A stretch of DNA of 64,000 nt from positions 434,001 through 498,000 of the forward strand of contig NZ_PVTF01000001.1 in assembly GCF_003002815.1 (NCBI RefSeq), read 5' to 3'. Source of the DNA: Umezawaea tangerina. Lineage in GTDB: Bacteria; Actinomycetota; Actinomycetes; Mycobacteriales; Pseudonocardiaceae. Made by a program: the position numbers and the translations under genes. Positions within the stretch are counted from its first letter, which is position 1; every line of letters starts with the position of its first letter. Below the pieces are notes generated by a model. It was not told where the DNA came from, did not search any database, and saw nothing but the letters and a program-made list of their open reading frames with translations. Positions 9,273-17,462 of this stretch are shown here, piece after piece.

Positions 9273-10361
9273 TCAGGCCGTCTCGGACAGGTCCTGGCGG
9301 GAGTTGGCGAGTGCCAGGCCGGTGCGCAGCGAGCCGACGGCCTCGGACACCGCCTCGCGGTAGATGCCGCCGAGGCCGAGGACGTTGGCGAAGCCGTGGA
9401 ACAGGCCCTCGTGGCGGCGCAGCACGACCGGCACGCCCGCCGCGGCCAGCTTCTCCGCGAAGGCCTCGCCCTCGTCGCGCAACGGGTCGAAGCCCGCGAC
9501 GGCGAGGTAGGTGGGCGGCAGGCCGCCGAGGTCGTCGGCGAGCAGCACGGACAGCCGCTCGTCGACCCACGACGCCTCCTCGGGCGCGTAGTGGTCGCGG
9601 AACCAGTCCATCTTGGCGTCGGTGAGGAAGAACCCGTTGCCGAACAGCTCGCGCGACCGGCGCTTGGACGAGGCGTCCACGGCGGGGTAGAGCAGCAGCA
9701 GGAACACCGGTTTCGGGCCACCGGCGCGGGCGGCGCGCAGCGCGGTCACGGCGGCCAGGTTGCCACCCGCGCTGTCCCCGCCCAGCGCGATGCGCGCCGG
9801 GTCGATCCGCAGGTCGGCGGCGTGCTCCACGGCCCACTCGAACGCGACCATCACGTCGTCCACGGCGGCCGGGAACGGGTGTTCGGGGGCGAGCCGGTAG
9901 TCGACGGCCAGCACCCGGACGCCCGCTTCGAGCGCGAGGAACCGGCACAGGTTGTCGTGGCTGTCCAGGTCGCCGCTGACCCAGCCGCCACCGTGGTAGA
10001 AGACCAGCAGCGCCGAGTCCGGGGCCAGGCCGACCGGCTCGTACACGCGGCCCGCGATCTCCCCGCCGTCGCGGGGGATGCGCACCGGGCGCACGCCGAC
10101 GCCCTCGACGACCGGACCGCACACCAGCGCGCTGCTCTGCGCGAGCGCGGCCCGGTTGTGCGCGGGGGACGCGGTGTCCCAGTCCTGGCCGGCGAGCTGC
10201 TGGAGCCTGAGCAGGAGCTGCGCGTCGGGGTGCAGGCGCTGGCCGTCCAGCACGACCGGCTTGCCGGTGATGAGCCGCCGCACGGGGGCGGGGAGGCCGA
10301 ACGCGAAGCGCAGCGCGCCCGCGAGGACACCGACGGGGAGTGAATCGGCGAGCTTCGACAT
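9273..10361 (-). CDS. Alpha/beta-hydrolase, hormone-sensitive-lipase family esterase
   Basis: A 362-residue carboxylesterase/lipase. It has the HSL oxyanion motif HGGGW (123-127), the nucleophile elbow GDSAGGN (Ser197), the acid in FDPLRDEG (Asp292) and the base in HGFANV (His322). It likely hydrolyses short-chain acyl esters; no substrate can be inferred. ATG 10361 (MSKLADSLPVG) is preferred over the longer frame, which reads back through the divergent promoter. It is transcribed away from the FMN reductase gene and shares the 112-bp region with the MerR-type operator. Confidence 0.85.
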   Translation of the reverse strand: MSKLADSLPVGVLAGALRFAFGLPAPVRRLITGKPVVLDGQRLHPDAQLLLRLQQLAGQDWDTASPAHNRAALAQSSALVCGPVVEGVGVRPVRIPRDGGEIAGRVYEPVGLAPDSALLVFYHGGGWVSGDLDSHDNLCRFLALEAGVRVLAVDYRLAPEHPFPAAVDDVMVAFEWAVEHAADLRIDPARIALGGDSAGGNLAAVTALRAARAGGPKPVFLLLLYPAVDASSKRRSRELFGNGFFLTDAKMDWFRDHYAPEEASWVDERLSVLLADDLGGLPPTYLAVAGFDPLRDEGEAFAEKLAAAGVPVVLRRHEGLFHGFANVLGLGGIYREAVSEAVGSLRTGLALANSRQDLSETA

Positions 10362-10413
10362 GGACCAGAGGTTACTCGCCGGTAGCCGATGTGACGAGCA
10401 TCCCGACCGGGTG

Positions 10414-10435
10414 GACCTCCAGTGCGCTGGAGGTC
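10414..10435 (+). promoter_or_regulatory. MerR/SoxR-type operator in a 19-bp-spaced promoter
   Basis: A perfect 9-bp inverted repeat, GACCTCCAG-TGCG-CTGGAGGTC, lies between a -35-like TGGACC (10412-10417) and a -10-like TACGGT (10437-10442). The spacer is 19 bp. Overlong spacers with a palindrome inside are the hallmark of MerR-family activated promoters, and the inner CCTC...GAGG resembles the SoxR site. It reads toward the FMN reductase at 10474. No merR/soxR gene is in the window. Confidence 0.6.
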
Positions 10436-10473
10436 GTACGGTGCAGACCGGCACTGTGGAAGGAACTCGACGA

Positions 10474-11034
10474 ATGACGGTCACCGTGGTGGGCATCGGC
10501 GGCTCGATCCGCCCCAACTCGCAGTCCGAGCGGGCGATGCGGATCGCGTTGGCGGGAGCACGGGAGGCCGGGGCGCACACCGTCGAGATCACCGGCCCCG
10601 ACCTGGTCCTGCCGTTCTACGACCCGCAGGTGCCGGACCGGCCGGAGGCCGCCGCGCGGCTGGTCGAGGCGCTGCGCACCGCCGACGGCGTGGTGCTGGT
10701 GTCGCCCGGCTACCACGGCACGGTGTCCGGTCTGGTGAAGAACGCCCTGGACTACGTCGAGGACCTGCGCACCGACGAGCGCCCGTACCTCACCGACCGC
10801 GCCATCGGCTGCGTCGCCGCCGCCCAGGGTTGGCAGGCTTCCGTCACGACGCTGACCGCGCTGCGGTCCATCGTGCACGCGCTGCGCGGCTGGCCGACGC
10901 CGTTGGGCGCGGCGGTGAACTCGGGTGACGTGGCGTTCGACCTGGACGGCGGCTGCTCGGACCCCGCCGTGGCCGAGACCCTGCGGCTGATCGGCCGCCA
11001 GGTCGCCGAGTTCGCCCTCACGCGGACGGGTTGA
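10474..11034 (+). CDS. NADPH-dependent FMN reductase
   Basis: A flavodoxin-fold flavoprotein of 186 residues with the family's N-terminal phosphate loop GIGGSIRPNSQSERAM (7-22) and the SPGYHGTVSGLVKNALDYVEDL segment, given here by its ends SPGYHGT and KNALDY. Relatives reduce FMN or quinones with NAD(P)H and often act in redox stress. AAGGA lies upstream of the ATG at 10474. The MerR/SoxR-style promoter suggests induction by redox-cycling compounds. Confidence 0.85.
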   Translation: MTVTVVGIGGSIRPNSQSERAMRIALAGAREAGAHTVEITGPDLVLPFYDPQVPDRPEAAARLVEALRTADGVVLVSPGYHGTVSGLVKNALDYVEDLRTDERPYLTDRAIGCVAAAQGWQASVTTLTALRSIVHALRGWPTPLGAAVNSGDVAFDLDGGCSDPAVAETLRLIGRQVAEFALTRTG

Positions 11035-11108
11035 GCCTCACGCCTTCGGGTACGCCTTGGGCGGGTGAGTTGCCCCACGACCGGGAGTCGAACAGTGTCG
11101 TGGCGTGG

Positions 11109-11123
11109 TTGTACGGAGTACAA
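11109..11123 (+). promoter_or_regulatory. Palindrome upstream of ohr, candidate OhrR-type operator
   Basis: TTGTAC-GGA-GTACAA is a perfect 6-bp inverted repeat with a 3-bp spacer, 41 bp upstream of the ohr ATG. MarR-family OhrR regulators bind short AT-containing palindromes at this position. The sequence is not identical to the published TACAATT-type consensus, and no ohrR gene is adjacent, so the regulator is inferred only by context. Confidence 0.45.
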
Positions 11124-11163
11124 AGCTCCGGACATCCACCTCCAGCTCAAGGGAGAGCGTCAC

Positions 11164-11586
11164 ATGAACGTGCTCTACACGGCCGAAGCGGTCGCCGTCG
11201 GTGAAGGTCGCAACGGCGAGATCCGCTCCTCGGACGGCGTGCTCGACGAGCTCGTCGCGATCCCCAAGGAGATGGGGGGTCCTGGTGGTGGCACGAACCC
11301 GGAGCAGCTGTTCGCCGCCGGTTACGCCGCGTGCTTCAACAGCGCGCTGCGGGCGTCCGCGCGCATCGCCAAGATCGAGATCGGCGTGACCGAGGTGACC
11401 GCGAAGGTCGGCATCGGCCGCGTCGACGACGTTCCCGGCATGCACCTGACCGTCGACCTCGTCGCCCGCGTCGAGGGTGTCGAGCAGGCCGTGGCGGACA
11501 AGCTCGTCCACGAGGCGCACCAGCTGTGCCCGTACTCCAACGCGACTCGCGGCAACATCGAGGTGGCCGTGACCGCCACCGTCTGA
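11164..11586 (+). CDS. ohr: Organic hydroperoxide resistance protein (OsmC/Ohr family)
   Basis: A 140-residue thiol peroxidase that reduces organic hydroperoxides. Both active-site cysteines are present: the peroxidatic one in GYAACFNSAL (Cys57) and the resolving one in HQLCPYSNATRGN (Cys122). Glu/Arg residues of the Ohr subgroup rather than OsmC are also seen (the PKEMGGPGGGTNPEQLFAAG region, given by PKEMGG and TNPEQLFAAG). GGGAG precedes the ATG. dps follows 16 bp downstream, so the two probably form a peroxide-stress operon. Confidence 0.93.
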   Translation: MNVLYTAEAVAVGEGRNGEIRSSDGVLDELVAIPKEMGGPGGGTNPEQLFAAGYAACFNSALRASARIAKIEIGVTEVTAKVGIGRVDDVPGMHLTVDLVARVEGVEQAVADKLVHEAHQLCPYSNATRGNIEVAVTATV

Positions 11587-11602
11587 AGGAGGCGCTGAAG
11601 TC

Positions 11603-12079
11603 ATGCCAGTCAAGTCCCCGATCAGTTCCCCGCTGGCCCAAGCGGAGAAGGACGCGGTCGGAGCGGTGCTCCAGAGCACCCTGGTCGACCTGGTCGACCT
11701 GTCCCTGATCGCGAAGCAGGCGCACTGGAACGTCGTCGGGAAGAACTTCCGCAGCGTGCACCTCCAGCTCGACGAGCTGGTGGACCTCGCCCGGACCTAC
11801 ACCGACGAGGTCGCCGAGCGCGCGAGCGCCATCGGCGTCTCGCCCAACGGCAAGGTGCGCACCGTCGCCGACGGGTCCGTCTTCGACTTCCCCGAGGGCT
11901 GGCAGGACGAGGACACCGTGATCGCCGCGGTCGTCACGACCCTGGCCAAGCTCGTCGAGCGGCTGCGGGAGCGGATCGAGTCGACCGACAAGTCGGACCT
12001 GGTCACCCAGGACCTGCTGATCGGGATCACCAAGCAGGTCGAGCAGGCGCACTGGATGTGGCAGGCCCAGCAGGCCTGA
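11603..12079 (+). CDS. dps: Dps DNA-protection/ferritin-like protein
   Basis: A 158-residue Dps subunit. It has the ferroxidase signature of the first helix (AKQAHWNVVGKNFRSVHLQL) with His and Asp/Glu ligands, DELVDLARTYTDEVAERA in the second, and a C-terminal QVEQAHWMWQA helix. Dodecamers oxidize Fe(II) with peroxide, store iron and protect DNA. A near-perfect AAGGAGG lies in the gap after ohr. Co-transcription with ohr fits a joint peroxide response. A perfect hairpin follows the stop. Confidence 0.93.
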   Translation: MPVKSPISSPLAQAEKDAVGAVLQSTLVDLVDLSLIAKQAHWNVVGKNFRSVHLQLDELVDLARTYTDEVAERASAIGVSPNGKVRTVADGSVFDFPEGWQDEDTVIAAVVTTLAKLVERLRERIESTDKSDLVTQDLLIGITKQVEQAHWMWQAQQA

Positions 12080-12084
12080 CCGGG

Positions 12085-12116
12085 CGGCCGCCGCGGGATC
12101 CTCCCCGCGGCGGCCG
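12085..12116 (+). terminator. Bidirectional terminator between dps and the S9 peptidase gene
   Basis: A perfect 13-bp stem (CGGCCGCCGCGGG at 12085-12097 with its complement at 12104-12116) has a 6-base loop. It fills the 45-bp gap between two convergent genes. Confidence 0.8.
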
Positions 12117-12124
12117 ATCCGGTG

Positions 12125-13957
12125 CTACTCGCCCAGGTGCCGCAACGCGAACGCGACCTCGGCCGCCGTCTGCTTCAGCGACTCGTCGATGACCAGCGAC
12201 CCGTGACCCGCGTTCCAGCGGTACACCTCGTACACCGAGCCGTTCTCCGCCAACCGGTCCAGGTAGTTGTCGATCTGCCGGATCGGGCACCGAGGGTCGT
12301 TCTCGCCCGCCAGCACCAGCACGGGGGCGCGCACCGCGTCCACGTAGGTCAGCGGCGAGCACTCGCGGTACAGGTCGGGCAGCTCCTCCGGCGACCCGCC
12401 GAAAAGCGCCCGGTCGAACGCCCGCAGCGGCTCCATCTCGTCCTCGTAGGCGGCCAGGTAGTCGGCCACCGGGATCATCGACGTGCCGACGGCCCAGCGC
12501 TCCGGCTGCGTGCCCAGCGCCAGCAGGCTCAGGTAGCCGCCCCACGAAGCGCCGTTGACCACGCACTTGGCCGGGTTGGCGAAGCCCGACTCGACCGCCC
12601 AGTCGTGCACCGCGGCCACGTCGGCCAGCTCGGTGAGCCCCGGCCTGCCCTCGATGGCGTCCCGCCACGCCGAGCCGTACCCGGTGGAGCCGCGGTAGTT
12701 CACGTGCACGACCGCGAAGCCCGCGTCCAGCCACACCGCGCGGTAGCCGGAGAACCGGTCCTCGTCGGCCGACTGCGGACCGCCGTGCAGGCTGAACACC
12801 GTCGGCAGCGGCCCGTCCGGCGCACCGGCGGGCCGGGCGACGAGCGCGTGCACGCGGCCGCCGGGGCCGTCCACGAACACGTCCGCCACGTCCTGCGAGC
12901 CGGGTGCCTTCGCGCCCTCGGCCTCCAGCAGCACGCGTTCCGCGCCGTCCGCCGCCAGCGCGCGGATCACCGGCGGGTGCGCCGCGGACGACCAGGAGTA
13001 CTCGACCGTCCCGTCCGGACGCACGGCCGCGGCCCCGATCGTCCCGTGTGGAGTGTCCAGTTGGGACAGTTCGCCGGTCATGAGGTGGTAGCGGTACAAC
13101 GTGTTGCGCGCCTCGAACGTGTGCACGAGGAGCAGTGCGGTCGCGTCCGGGTACCAGTCCGCGACGATCTCGCCCGGCAGGTCGACCACGATCTCGGACT
13201 CGGTGTCCGCCTCGACGTCCCAGAGCAGCAGCTCCTCGCGGCCGCGGCGCTCGTGCAGCACCAGCACCCGGTTGTCGCCCACCACCGGGCTGAACGCGAT
13301 CGTGCCGAGGCCCTTGCCCTCGCCGTCCCACTTCTCCGCGACCGCCGCGCCGGTCTCCACCGACAGGACCCGCAGCGCGGGGTGCCTGCTGTCGCCGTGC
13401 TCGGAGTGCGAGATCACCAGCAGCGTCTCGTCCTTGGACAGCGCGTCCAGCCCGCCGTCGTTCTCGTGCGAGTACACGACCTCCGCCGCGCCGCCCTTGC
13501 GCGACAGCCACACCGACGTGCCGTCGTCGGTGGACACGCCGACCGCGGTCACGTCCTCGCCGATCTCCAGGCCCGCCGAGTACCCCGCGGGCACGCCCTC
13601 GACGGCCGTCCACGCATCCCGGCCGTCCGCGGCGAACGGCTCGTTCACCCAGAGGCCGAACTCGTCGCCGTCGTGGTCGGCGAACCACCAGATCGACTCG
13701 CCGTCCGGGCTGATCCGGTAGTGCGACGTGCCGTTCGGCCGGTCGGTCACCTTGCGGTGGAAGTCGTCCGCGCGGTCCCAGGCGTAGACCTCCCACACCC
13801 CGTCCGCGTTGGACAGGTACAGGTTCCGGTCGGGCGCGTTCTCCGCCCAGGACGGGGCGGACATCCGCGGCGCCGTGAAGCGGGCGCGCCACCTCGCCTC
13901 GGTCTCGGGATCGGTGAACAGGGGGTTCGGCACCACGGCAGCGGGATGTGTCGTCAC
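12125..13957 (-). CDS. S9-family prolyl oligopeptidase/acylaminoacyl peptidase
   Basis: A 610-residue cytoplasmic serine peptidase with an N-terminal beta-propeller (about 35-360) and a C-terminal alpha/beta-hydrolase domain. The catalytic residues are visible: Ser471 in NGASWGGY, Asp554 in GENDPRCP and His585 in NAGHGS. The oxyanion region is SLHGGPQSADEDRF. It should cleave small peptides. No secretion signal is seen. The GTG start at 13957 overlaps the stop of the upstream methyltransferase by 4 bp, so the pair is an operon. Confidence 0.88.
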   Translation of the reverse strand: MTTHPAAVVPNPLFTDPETEARWRARFTAPRMSAPSWAENAPDRNLYLSNADGVWEVYAWDRADDFHRKVTDRPNGTSHYRISPDGESIWWFADHDGDEFGLWVNEPFAADGRDAWTAVEGVPAGYSAGLEIGEDVTAVGVSTDDGTSVWLSRKGGAAEVVYSHENDGGLDALSKDETLLVISHSEHGDSRHPALRVLSVETGAAVAEKWDGEGKGLGTIAFSPVVGDNRVLVLHERRGREELLLWDVEADTESEIVVDLPGEIVADWYPDATALLLVHTFEARNTLYRYHLMTGELSQLDTPHGTIGAAAVRPDGTVEYSWSSAAHPPVIRALAADGAERVLLEAEGAKAPGSQDVADVFVDGPGGRVHALVARPAGAPDGPLPTVFSLHGGPQSADEDRFSGYRAVWLDAGFAVVHVNYRGSTGYGSAWRDAIEGRPGLTELADVAAVHDWAVESGFANPAKCVVNGASWGGYLSLLALGTQPERWAVGTSMIPVADYLAAYEDEMEPLRAFDRALFGGSPEELPDLYRECSPLTYVDAVRAPVLVLAGENDPRCPIRQIDNYLDRLAENGSVYEVYRWNAGHGSLVIDESLKQTAAEVAFALRHLGE

Positions 13958-14766
13958 GCTCCCGATCCTGCCTCAACGGGTCGTCGCGCGGTCACCAGGT
14001 AGTAGTCGGCCAGCCCGCGCGCCACGACCTTGACCCAGTTGCGGTCCCAGTCGTTGCGCACCCCGCCCTGCTCGATCCACTTGTCCAGCCCCGGCCACAC
14101 GTGCTCCCCGATGTTCTCGGCGGCCACGTCGACGAAGCCCGCGGTCCGCAGGTCGGCCAGCACGGCGCCGATCGGGTGCGCCAGGTCGAGGCCGTTCTCG
14201 AACGTCGCCAGCAGCCGCGCGATCTGCGGTTCCGTGCCCGTGCGGTTGGCGAAGAACGTGGTCACGGCCAGCCTGCCGCCCGGCGCGAGCACCCGGTGGG
14301 CCTCGCGGGCGAACCCGGCCACGTCCTCGAAGTGCTGCGCGGCCTCGACCGACAGCAGCCGGTCGAACGCCCGGTCGTCGAACGGCAGGTCCGAGGCCGA
14401 CCCCTGCACGAACGCCAGCCGCTCGTCCCGGTGCGCCCCGGCGGCCCGTGCGACCTGCTCGGGCACCAGGTCGACGCCCTTGACCAGCGCGGGCCCGCGC
14501 CGCAGCATCGAGGCGGTGCCGTTCCCGCGCCCGCAGCCGATCTCCACGACCCGCTTCCCGGCCACGTCGAGCCCGTCCAGCAGCAGGTCGTAGAGCGCCT
14601 GCTGGCTGGCGATCCGCTGTTCCAGGGTGAGGTCGCCGTCGAGCGGGATCGCCCGCCAGTAGCCGAAGTTGATGAAGCCGCCGCCGAAGATCGGGATGCT
14701 GCTGAGATCACCGGTCCCGTAGATCCGCTTCCGCAGCTCGATCCGCGCCCGTTGATCAGTCATCAC
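13954..14766 (-). CDS. SAM-dependent class I methyltransferase
   Basis: A 270-residue methyltransferase with SAM motif I VVEIGCGRGNGTASM (about 73-87), the acidic motif II VKGVDLVPEQV and the post-motif LSVEAAQHFEDVAGFAREA (LSVEAAQHFED). The domain resembles phthiotriolone/dimycocerosate-type and small-molecule O/C-methyltransferases; no substrate can be assigned. Start is GTG 14766 or ATG 14763, immediately adjacent codons. It is the first gene of a two-gene operon with the S9 peptidase. Confidence 0.82.
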   Translation of the reverse strand: MMTDQRARIELRKRIYGTGDLSSIPIFGGGFINFGYWRAIPLDGDLTLEQRIASQQALYDLLLDGLDVAGKRVVEIGCGRGNGTASMLRRGPALVKGVDLVPEQVARAAGAHRDERLAFVQGSASDLPFDDRAFDRLLSVEAAQHFEDVAGFAREAHRVLAPGGRLAVTTFFANRTGTEPQIARLLATFENGLDLAHPIGAVLADLRTAGFVDVAAENIGEHVWPGLDKWIEQGGVRNDWDRNWVKVVARGLADYYLVTARRPVEAGSGA

Positions 14767-14800
14767 CCGATCGTGTCACCAGATCGGGTTGCCGGGGCGG

Positions 14801-15285
14801 TCAGTTCGTGCCGAGCGCGGCCTCCGTGCCGAGGACCAGCGCGCGCAGCCCGTGCTCGAAGACGTCCTCGCCCAGCAGGCCGCCGCCATCGCGGACGGCG
14901 ACCACCAGCACGGCCTCCGGATCGCCGCCCAGCACCGCCACCAGCCCGGCCAGCCGCTCATCGGTCGGGGCGGCGGACTGGCCGGGCCCGCTCTGCTCCT
15001 GGAGCACGAACCCGTGCACGTACCGGGTGATCGTCGCGATCGTGCGCAGGGCGAGGATCAGGGGGGAAACCGCACCCGACCAGCGCGGTCAGCTCGTCGT
15101 TGAACGCCACGACCGTCGAGGGGCTCAACGCGCTCGCGGTGGCGACCACGCGGGCGCCGTCGCGGTGGGCGAGCAGCGACCGCCGGTAGGCGCGGGCCCG
15201 GCGGACCAGCCAGTCCTGCCACGTCTCGCCGTCCTCGGGCGGGCCCATCGTGGCGCCGACGACGATCGCGTCGGCCATCCCGTCG
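14801..15285 (-). pseudogene. TetR-family regulator remnant (no DNA-binding domain, frameshifted)
   Basis: Reading leftward from about 15285, the frame gives the C-terminal ligand domain of a TetR regulator (MADAIVVGATMGPPEDG, then RRARAYRRSLLAHRDGARVV). It then breaks at a six-C run (15061-15066 on the plus strand as G). Removing one base restores GFPLILALRTIATITRYVHG and the rest to the stop at 14801. The N-terminal helix-turn-helix is absent. Beyond 15285 the sequence instead matches, on the other strand, the middle of a hydrolase. Both defects mark a dead gene. Confidence 0.7.
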
Positions 15286-15531
15286 CTGGAGGCGCTCGAC
15301 CGGCTCGGCGTCCGCACCGACGTCTACGCCCGCATCGGCGTGCGGACCGTCCTGCTCGGCGGCGACCGCAGCCCGGCCCGCCTGACGGCCTGGGTCGACG
15401 CGATCGCCCGCGTGATGCCCAACGCCGAACGCGTCGTCCTGCCCGGCATGGACCACGGAGCCGACCTCAAGCACCCCGAGGCGGTCGCGGGCGTGGTGGA
15501 GAGGCTCGCCGACGACGTGCTGGGCGGCTAG
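15280..15531 (+). pseudogene. Alpha/beta-hydrolase C-terminal remnant
   Basis: About 80 residues (SLEALDRLGVRTDVYARIGVRTVLLGGDRSPARLTAW and onward, given by its ends SLEALDRLGV and RSPARLTAW) match the end of an alpha/beta hydrolase. They include the acid region LLGGDRSP and the catalytic histidine in GMDHGADLKHPE. The nucleophile elbow and all N-terminal sequence are missing. It abuts the TetR remnant head to head. A short open frame starts at 15250 but its first residues belong to the antisense of the TetR remnant. Confidence 0.7.
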
Positions 15532-16463
15532 CCGCGGGGCCTGGTCGACACCGAGACGTAGTCCACGACCATCGGCTGGTCCGGCCGGGTCTCGGGTGTC
15601 GGCGTGTCCACCTTGGCCACGCCGTTGGGGAAGCCACCGCCGATGGCGACGTCGAGCAGCAGGAAGTACCCGGCGTGCGAGGTCATCTTCGCCCAGCTCG
15701 CGGCGTCGATCCGGTCCTGCCGGATCGTCGTGTACTGGTGGCCGTCGACGAACCACCGCAGCTCGTTGGGCGTGGTGCCGGCGTCCCACTCGAACCGGTA
15801 GGTGTGGAAGTCCGCCTGGCACGGCTGCCCTGGGCACGCCGTCGAGCCGCCGATGCCGTTGGACTCGTCGCACGGACCGCCCTGCGCCACCCCGCAGTGC
15901 AGCAGGCCCCACACCTGGTCGAGGCCGTTCACGTTCTCCATGAACTCGACCTCGCCGACACCCGGCCAGTTCCAGTAGTCGCCCCGGTAGGGCGAGCCCA
16001 GCGCCCAGAACGCCGACCAGTAGCCCAGTCCCGCCGGGCCGGTCGCGTCCGGCATCCGCACGCGCCCCTCGACGCGCAGGACGCCGCCCTCGGGTGCCTT
16101 GAAGTCGGCGCGCCTGGTCTCGATCCGGGCGGACGTCCACTTGCCCTCGTCGTCGCGCCTAGGCGTGATCCGCAGGTTCCCCCGCCCGTCGAGGGCGAGG
16201 TTCGCGGGGTCGGCGGTGTAGGTCTGGATCTCGCCGGTTCCCCAGTTCGGCGCGCCGCCCGGATACCCGGTGCCGGTGTCGACGAGCCAGTCGGCCGGGT
16301 TCGGCCCACCGCCCTCGTCACCGGTGAAGTCGTCGCGCCAGGCGAGCTGCCAGCCCTCGTCGCCGGCCTCGTGCGCGACCGGTCGCCCGTGCTCGGCGCA
16401 CGCCGTCGTGCCCAGCAGCAGCAGGGCCACCGCGACCGCCTTGCCCATCCGGTCGCGTCCCAT
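15528..16463 (-). CDS. Secreted glycoside hydrolase family 16 (beta-glucanase-like lipoprotein)
   Basis: A 311-residue protein with an N-terminal signal (VAVALLLLGTTAC) ending in a possible lipobox cysteine (Cys22). It has the GH16 catalytic motif EVEFMEN (Glu171 nucleophile, Asp position replaced by Glu173, Glu176 acid/base) and the sandwich-fold segments GYWSAFWALG and FHTYRFEWDAGTTPNELRWF (FHTYRFEWDA). It should hydrolyse beta-1,3(4)-glucan or laminarin outside the cell. The usual E-x-D-x-x-E is E-x-E-x-x-E here, a conservative change worth noting. The ATG at 16463 or an internal Met at 16448 could be the start. Confidence 0.87.
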   Translation of the reverse strand: MGRDRMGKAVAVALLLLGTTACAEHGRPVAHEAGDEGWQLAWRDDFTGDEGGGPNPADWLVDTGTGYPGGAPNWGTGEIQTYTADPANLALDGRGNLRITPRRDDEGKWTSARIETRRADFKAPEGGVLRVEGRVRMPDATGPAGLGYWSAFWALGSPYRGDYWNWPGVGEVEFMENVNGLDQVWGLLHCGVAQGGPCDESNGIGGSTACPGQPCQADFHTYRFEWDAGTTPNELRWFVDGHQYTTIRQDRIDAASWAKMTSHAGYFLLLDVAIGGGFPNGVAKVDTPTPETRPDQPMVVDYVSVSTRPRG

Positions 16464-16560
16464 GCATGACCCCTCCGCCGCGGTACCTGCGCCGGACTCC
16501 GCGCCGCGGGGCCACCGGGGTGACCGCTCGGCACGACCGGTCCGGCCGCGCGCCAGGGGC

Positions 16561-16830
16561 CTACTGCTCGGAGTTCTCGAGCCGCTCGATCCTGTGGCGC
16601 CCGGACCGGTCGTCCAGCTCCTCGCTGAAGATCGTATCCATGGTGCGCGAGGCCCGTGCCAACGCGAACGCCGCCGCGGTGACCAACGAGCAGGCCGCGG
16701 CCGTGAGGAAGGCGAAGAACGGCGTGGTCAGCACACCGACCACGCAGGACAGCGTGACGATCGCCATGGTCGTCGTAGCGGTGGCCAACCACGTTTTCCG
16801 GGCATGGCCTACCGAGGAGATGATGCTCAT
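16561..16830 (-). CDS. Small two-TM membrane protein, unknown function
   Basis: An 89-residue protein with two long hydrophobic segments (TTTMAIVTLSCVVGVLTTPF and FFAFLTAAACSLVTAAAFAL) and a charged C-terminal tail. The start at 16830 was chosen because GGGAG precedes it by about 9 bases; the frame is open 23 codons further. I do not recognise the family. It lies downstream of, and on the opposite side from, a less GC-rich gap. Confidence 0.55.
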   Translation of the reverse strand: MSIISSVGHARKTWLATATTTMAIVTLSCVVGVLTTPFFAFLTAAACSLVTAAAFALARASRTMDTIFSEELDDRSGRHRIERLENSEQ

Positions 16831-17298
16831 GGGTTGCTCTCCCGACTGGACGTGGCGCCTGGTGCGAACGCCATGTCTCGTTGTCGCGAACGACCCCATT
16901 CTCGTTACGCTTAGTCAGACGAATGCGGAGTATTCACCCGATTGCGCGCGCATCGTGTCTTTTGGTGGTACGAATCTGTGTGTTGAGTCACGACCGAGCT
17001 TTACTCGCTTTAGCATCATCGCAGGTCAGAGGCGTGCAACATGCAGATGGCCGCTATATAGGTGAACGCCATTCCGGTTCTTTGCCCGGTCGGCTGGAAT
17101 TTCTGGATTCAACTACTATTTGTGCAGCTCGCCGCCGCTGCGGACAGTGAGCGCAAGTGGGAGTTGGTCGGGGTCCGAGTTGCACGTTGACCCTGAAAAG
17201 TGCACGAACGAGTGAATGCGTTGACTCGGAGAAACGGCTTCGCCCGGTGAAAACGATCACTCGGATGGACACCGGCCGTAACCCATCCGAGGAAACCC
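16831..17298. other. Intergenic region of lower GC with divergent promoters presumed
   Basis: These 468 bases are noticeably richer in A/T than their surroundings and lie between divergently read small genes. I see no supported gene, RNA or repeat. The composition suits promoters. Confidence 0.4.
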
Positions 17299-17460
17299 AT
17301 GAGCCAAGAACACCGCGACGCCGCACGCGCCGCGCGGACCCCTACAAGACCGGCCACGCCCGCGGGCGTCGACGACGAGGCGGTCCCGGACCGCGGTGCG
17401 GTCGTCGCGATCCACCCGGCACGGGCGACTACCGCCCCGCACGGCGAGGGCGCTGCCTGA
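17299..17460 (+). CDS. Possible small protein (53 aa), unknown function
   Basis: An ATG at 17299, preceded by GAGGAAA at close spacing, opens a 53-codon frame (MSQEHRDAARAARTP...). Third codon positions are GC-rich in this frame and not in the overlapping longer frame. It ends with TGA at 17458-17460, two bases before the ATG of the next gene, which suggests coupled translation. The protein is Ala/Pro/Arg-rich with no recognised domain. It may be real or may be leader sequence. Confidence 0.4.
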   Translation: MSQEHRDAARAARTPTRPATPAGVDDEAVPDRGAVVAIHPARATTAPHGEGAA

Positions 17461-17462
17461 TC

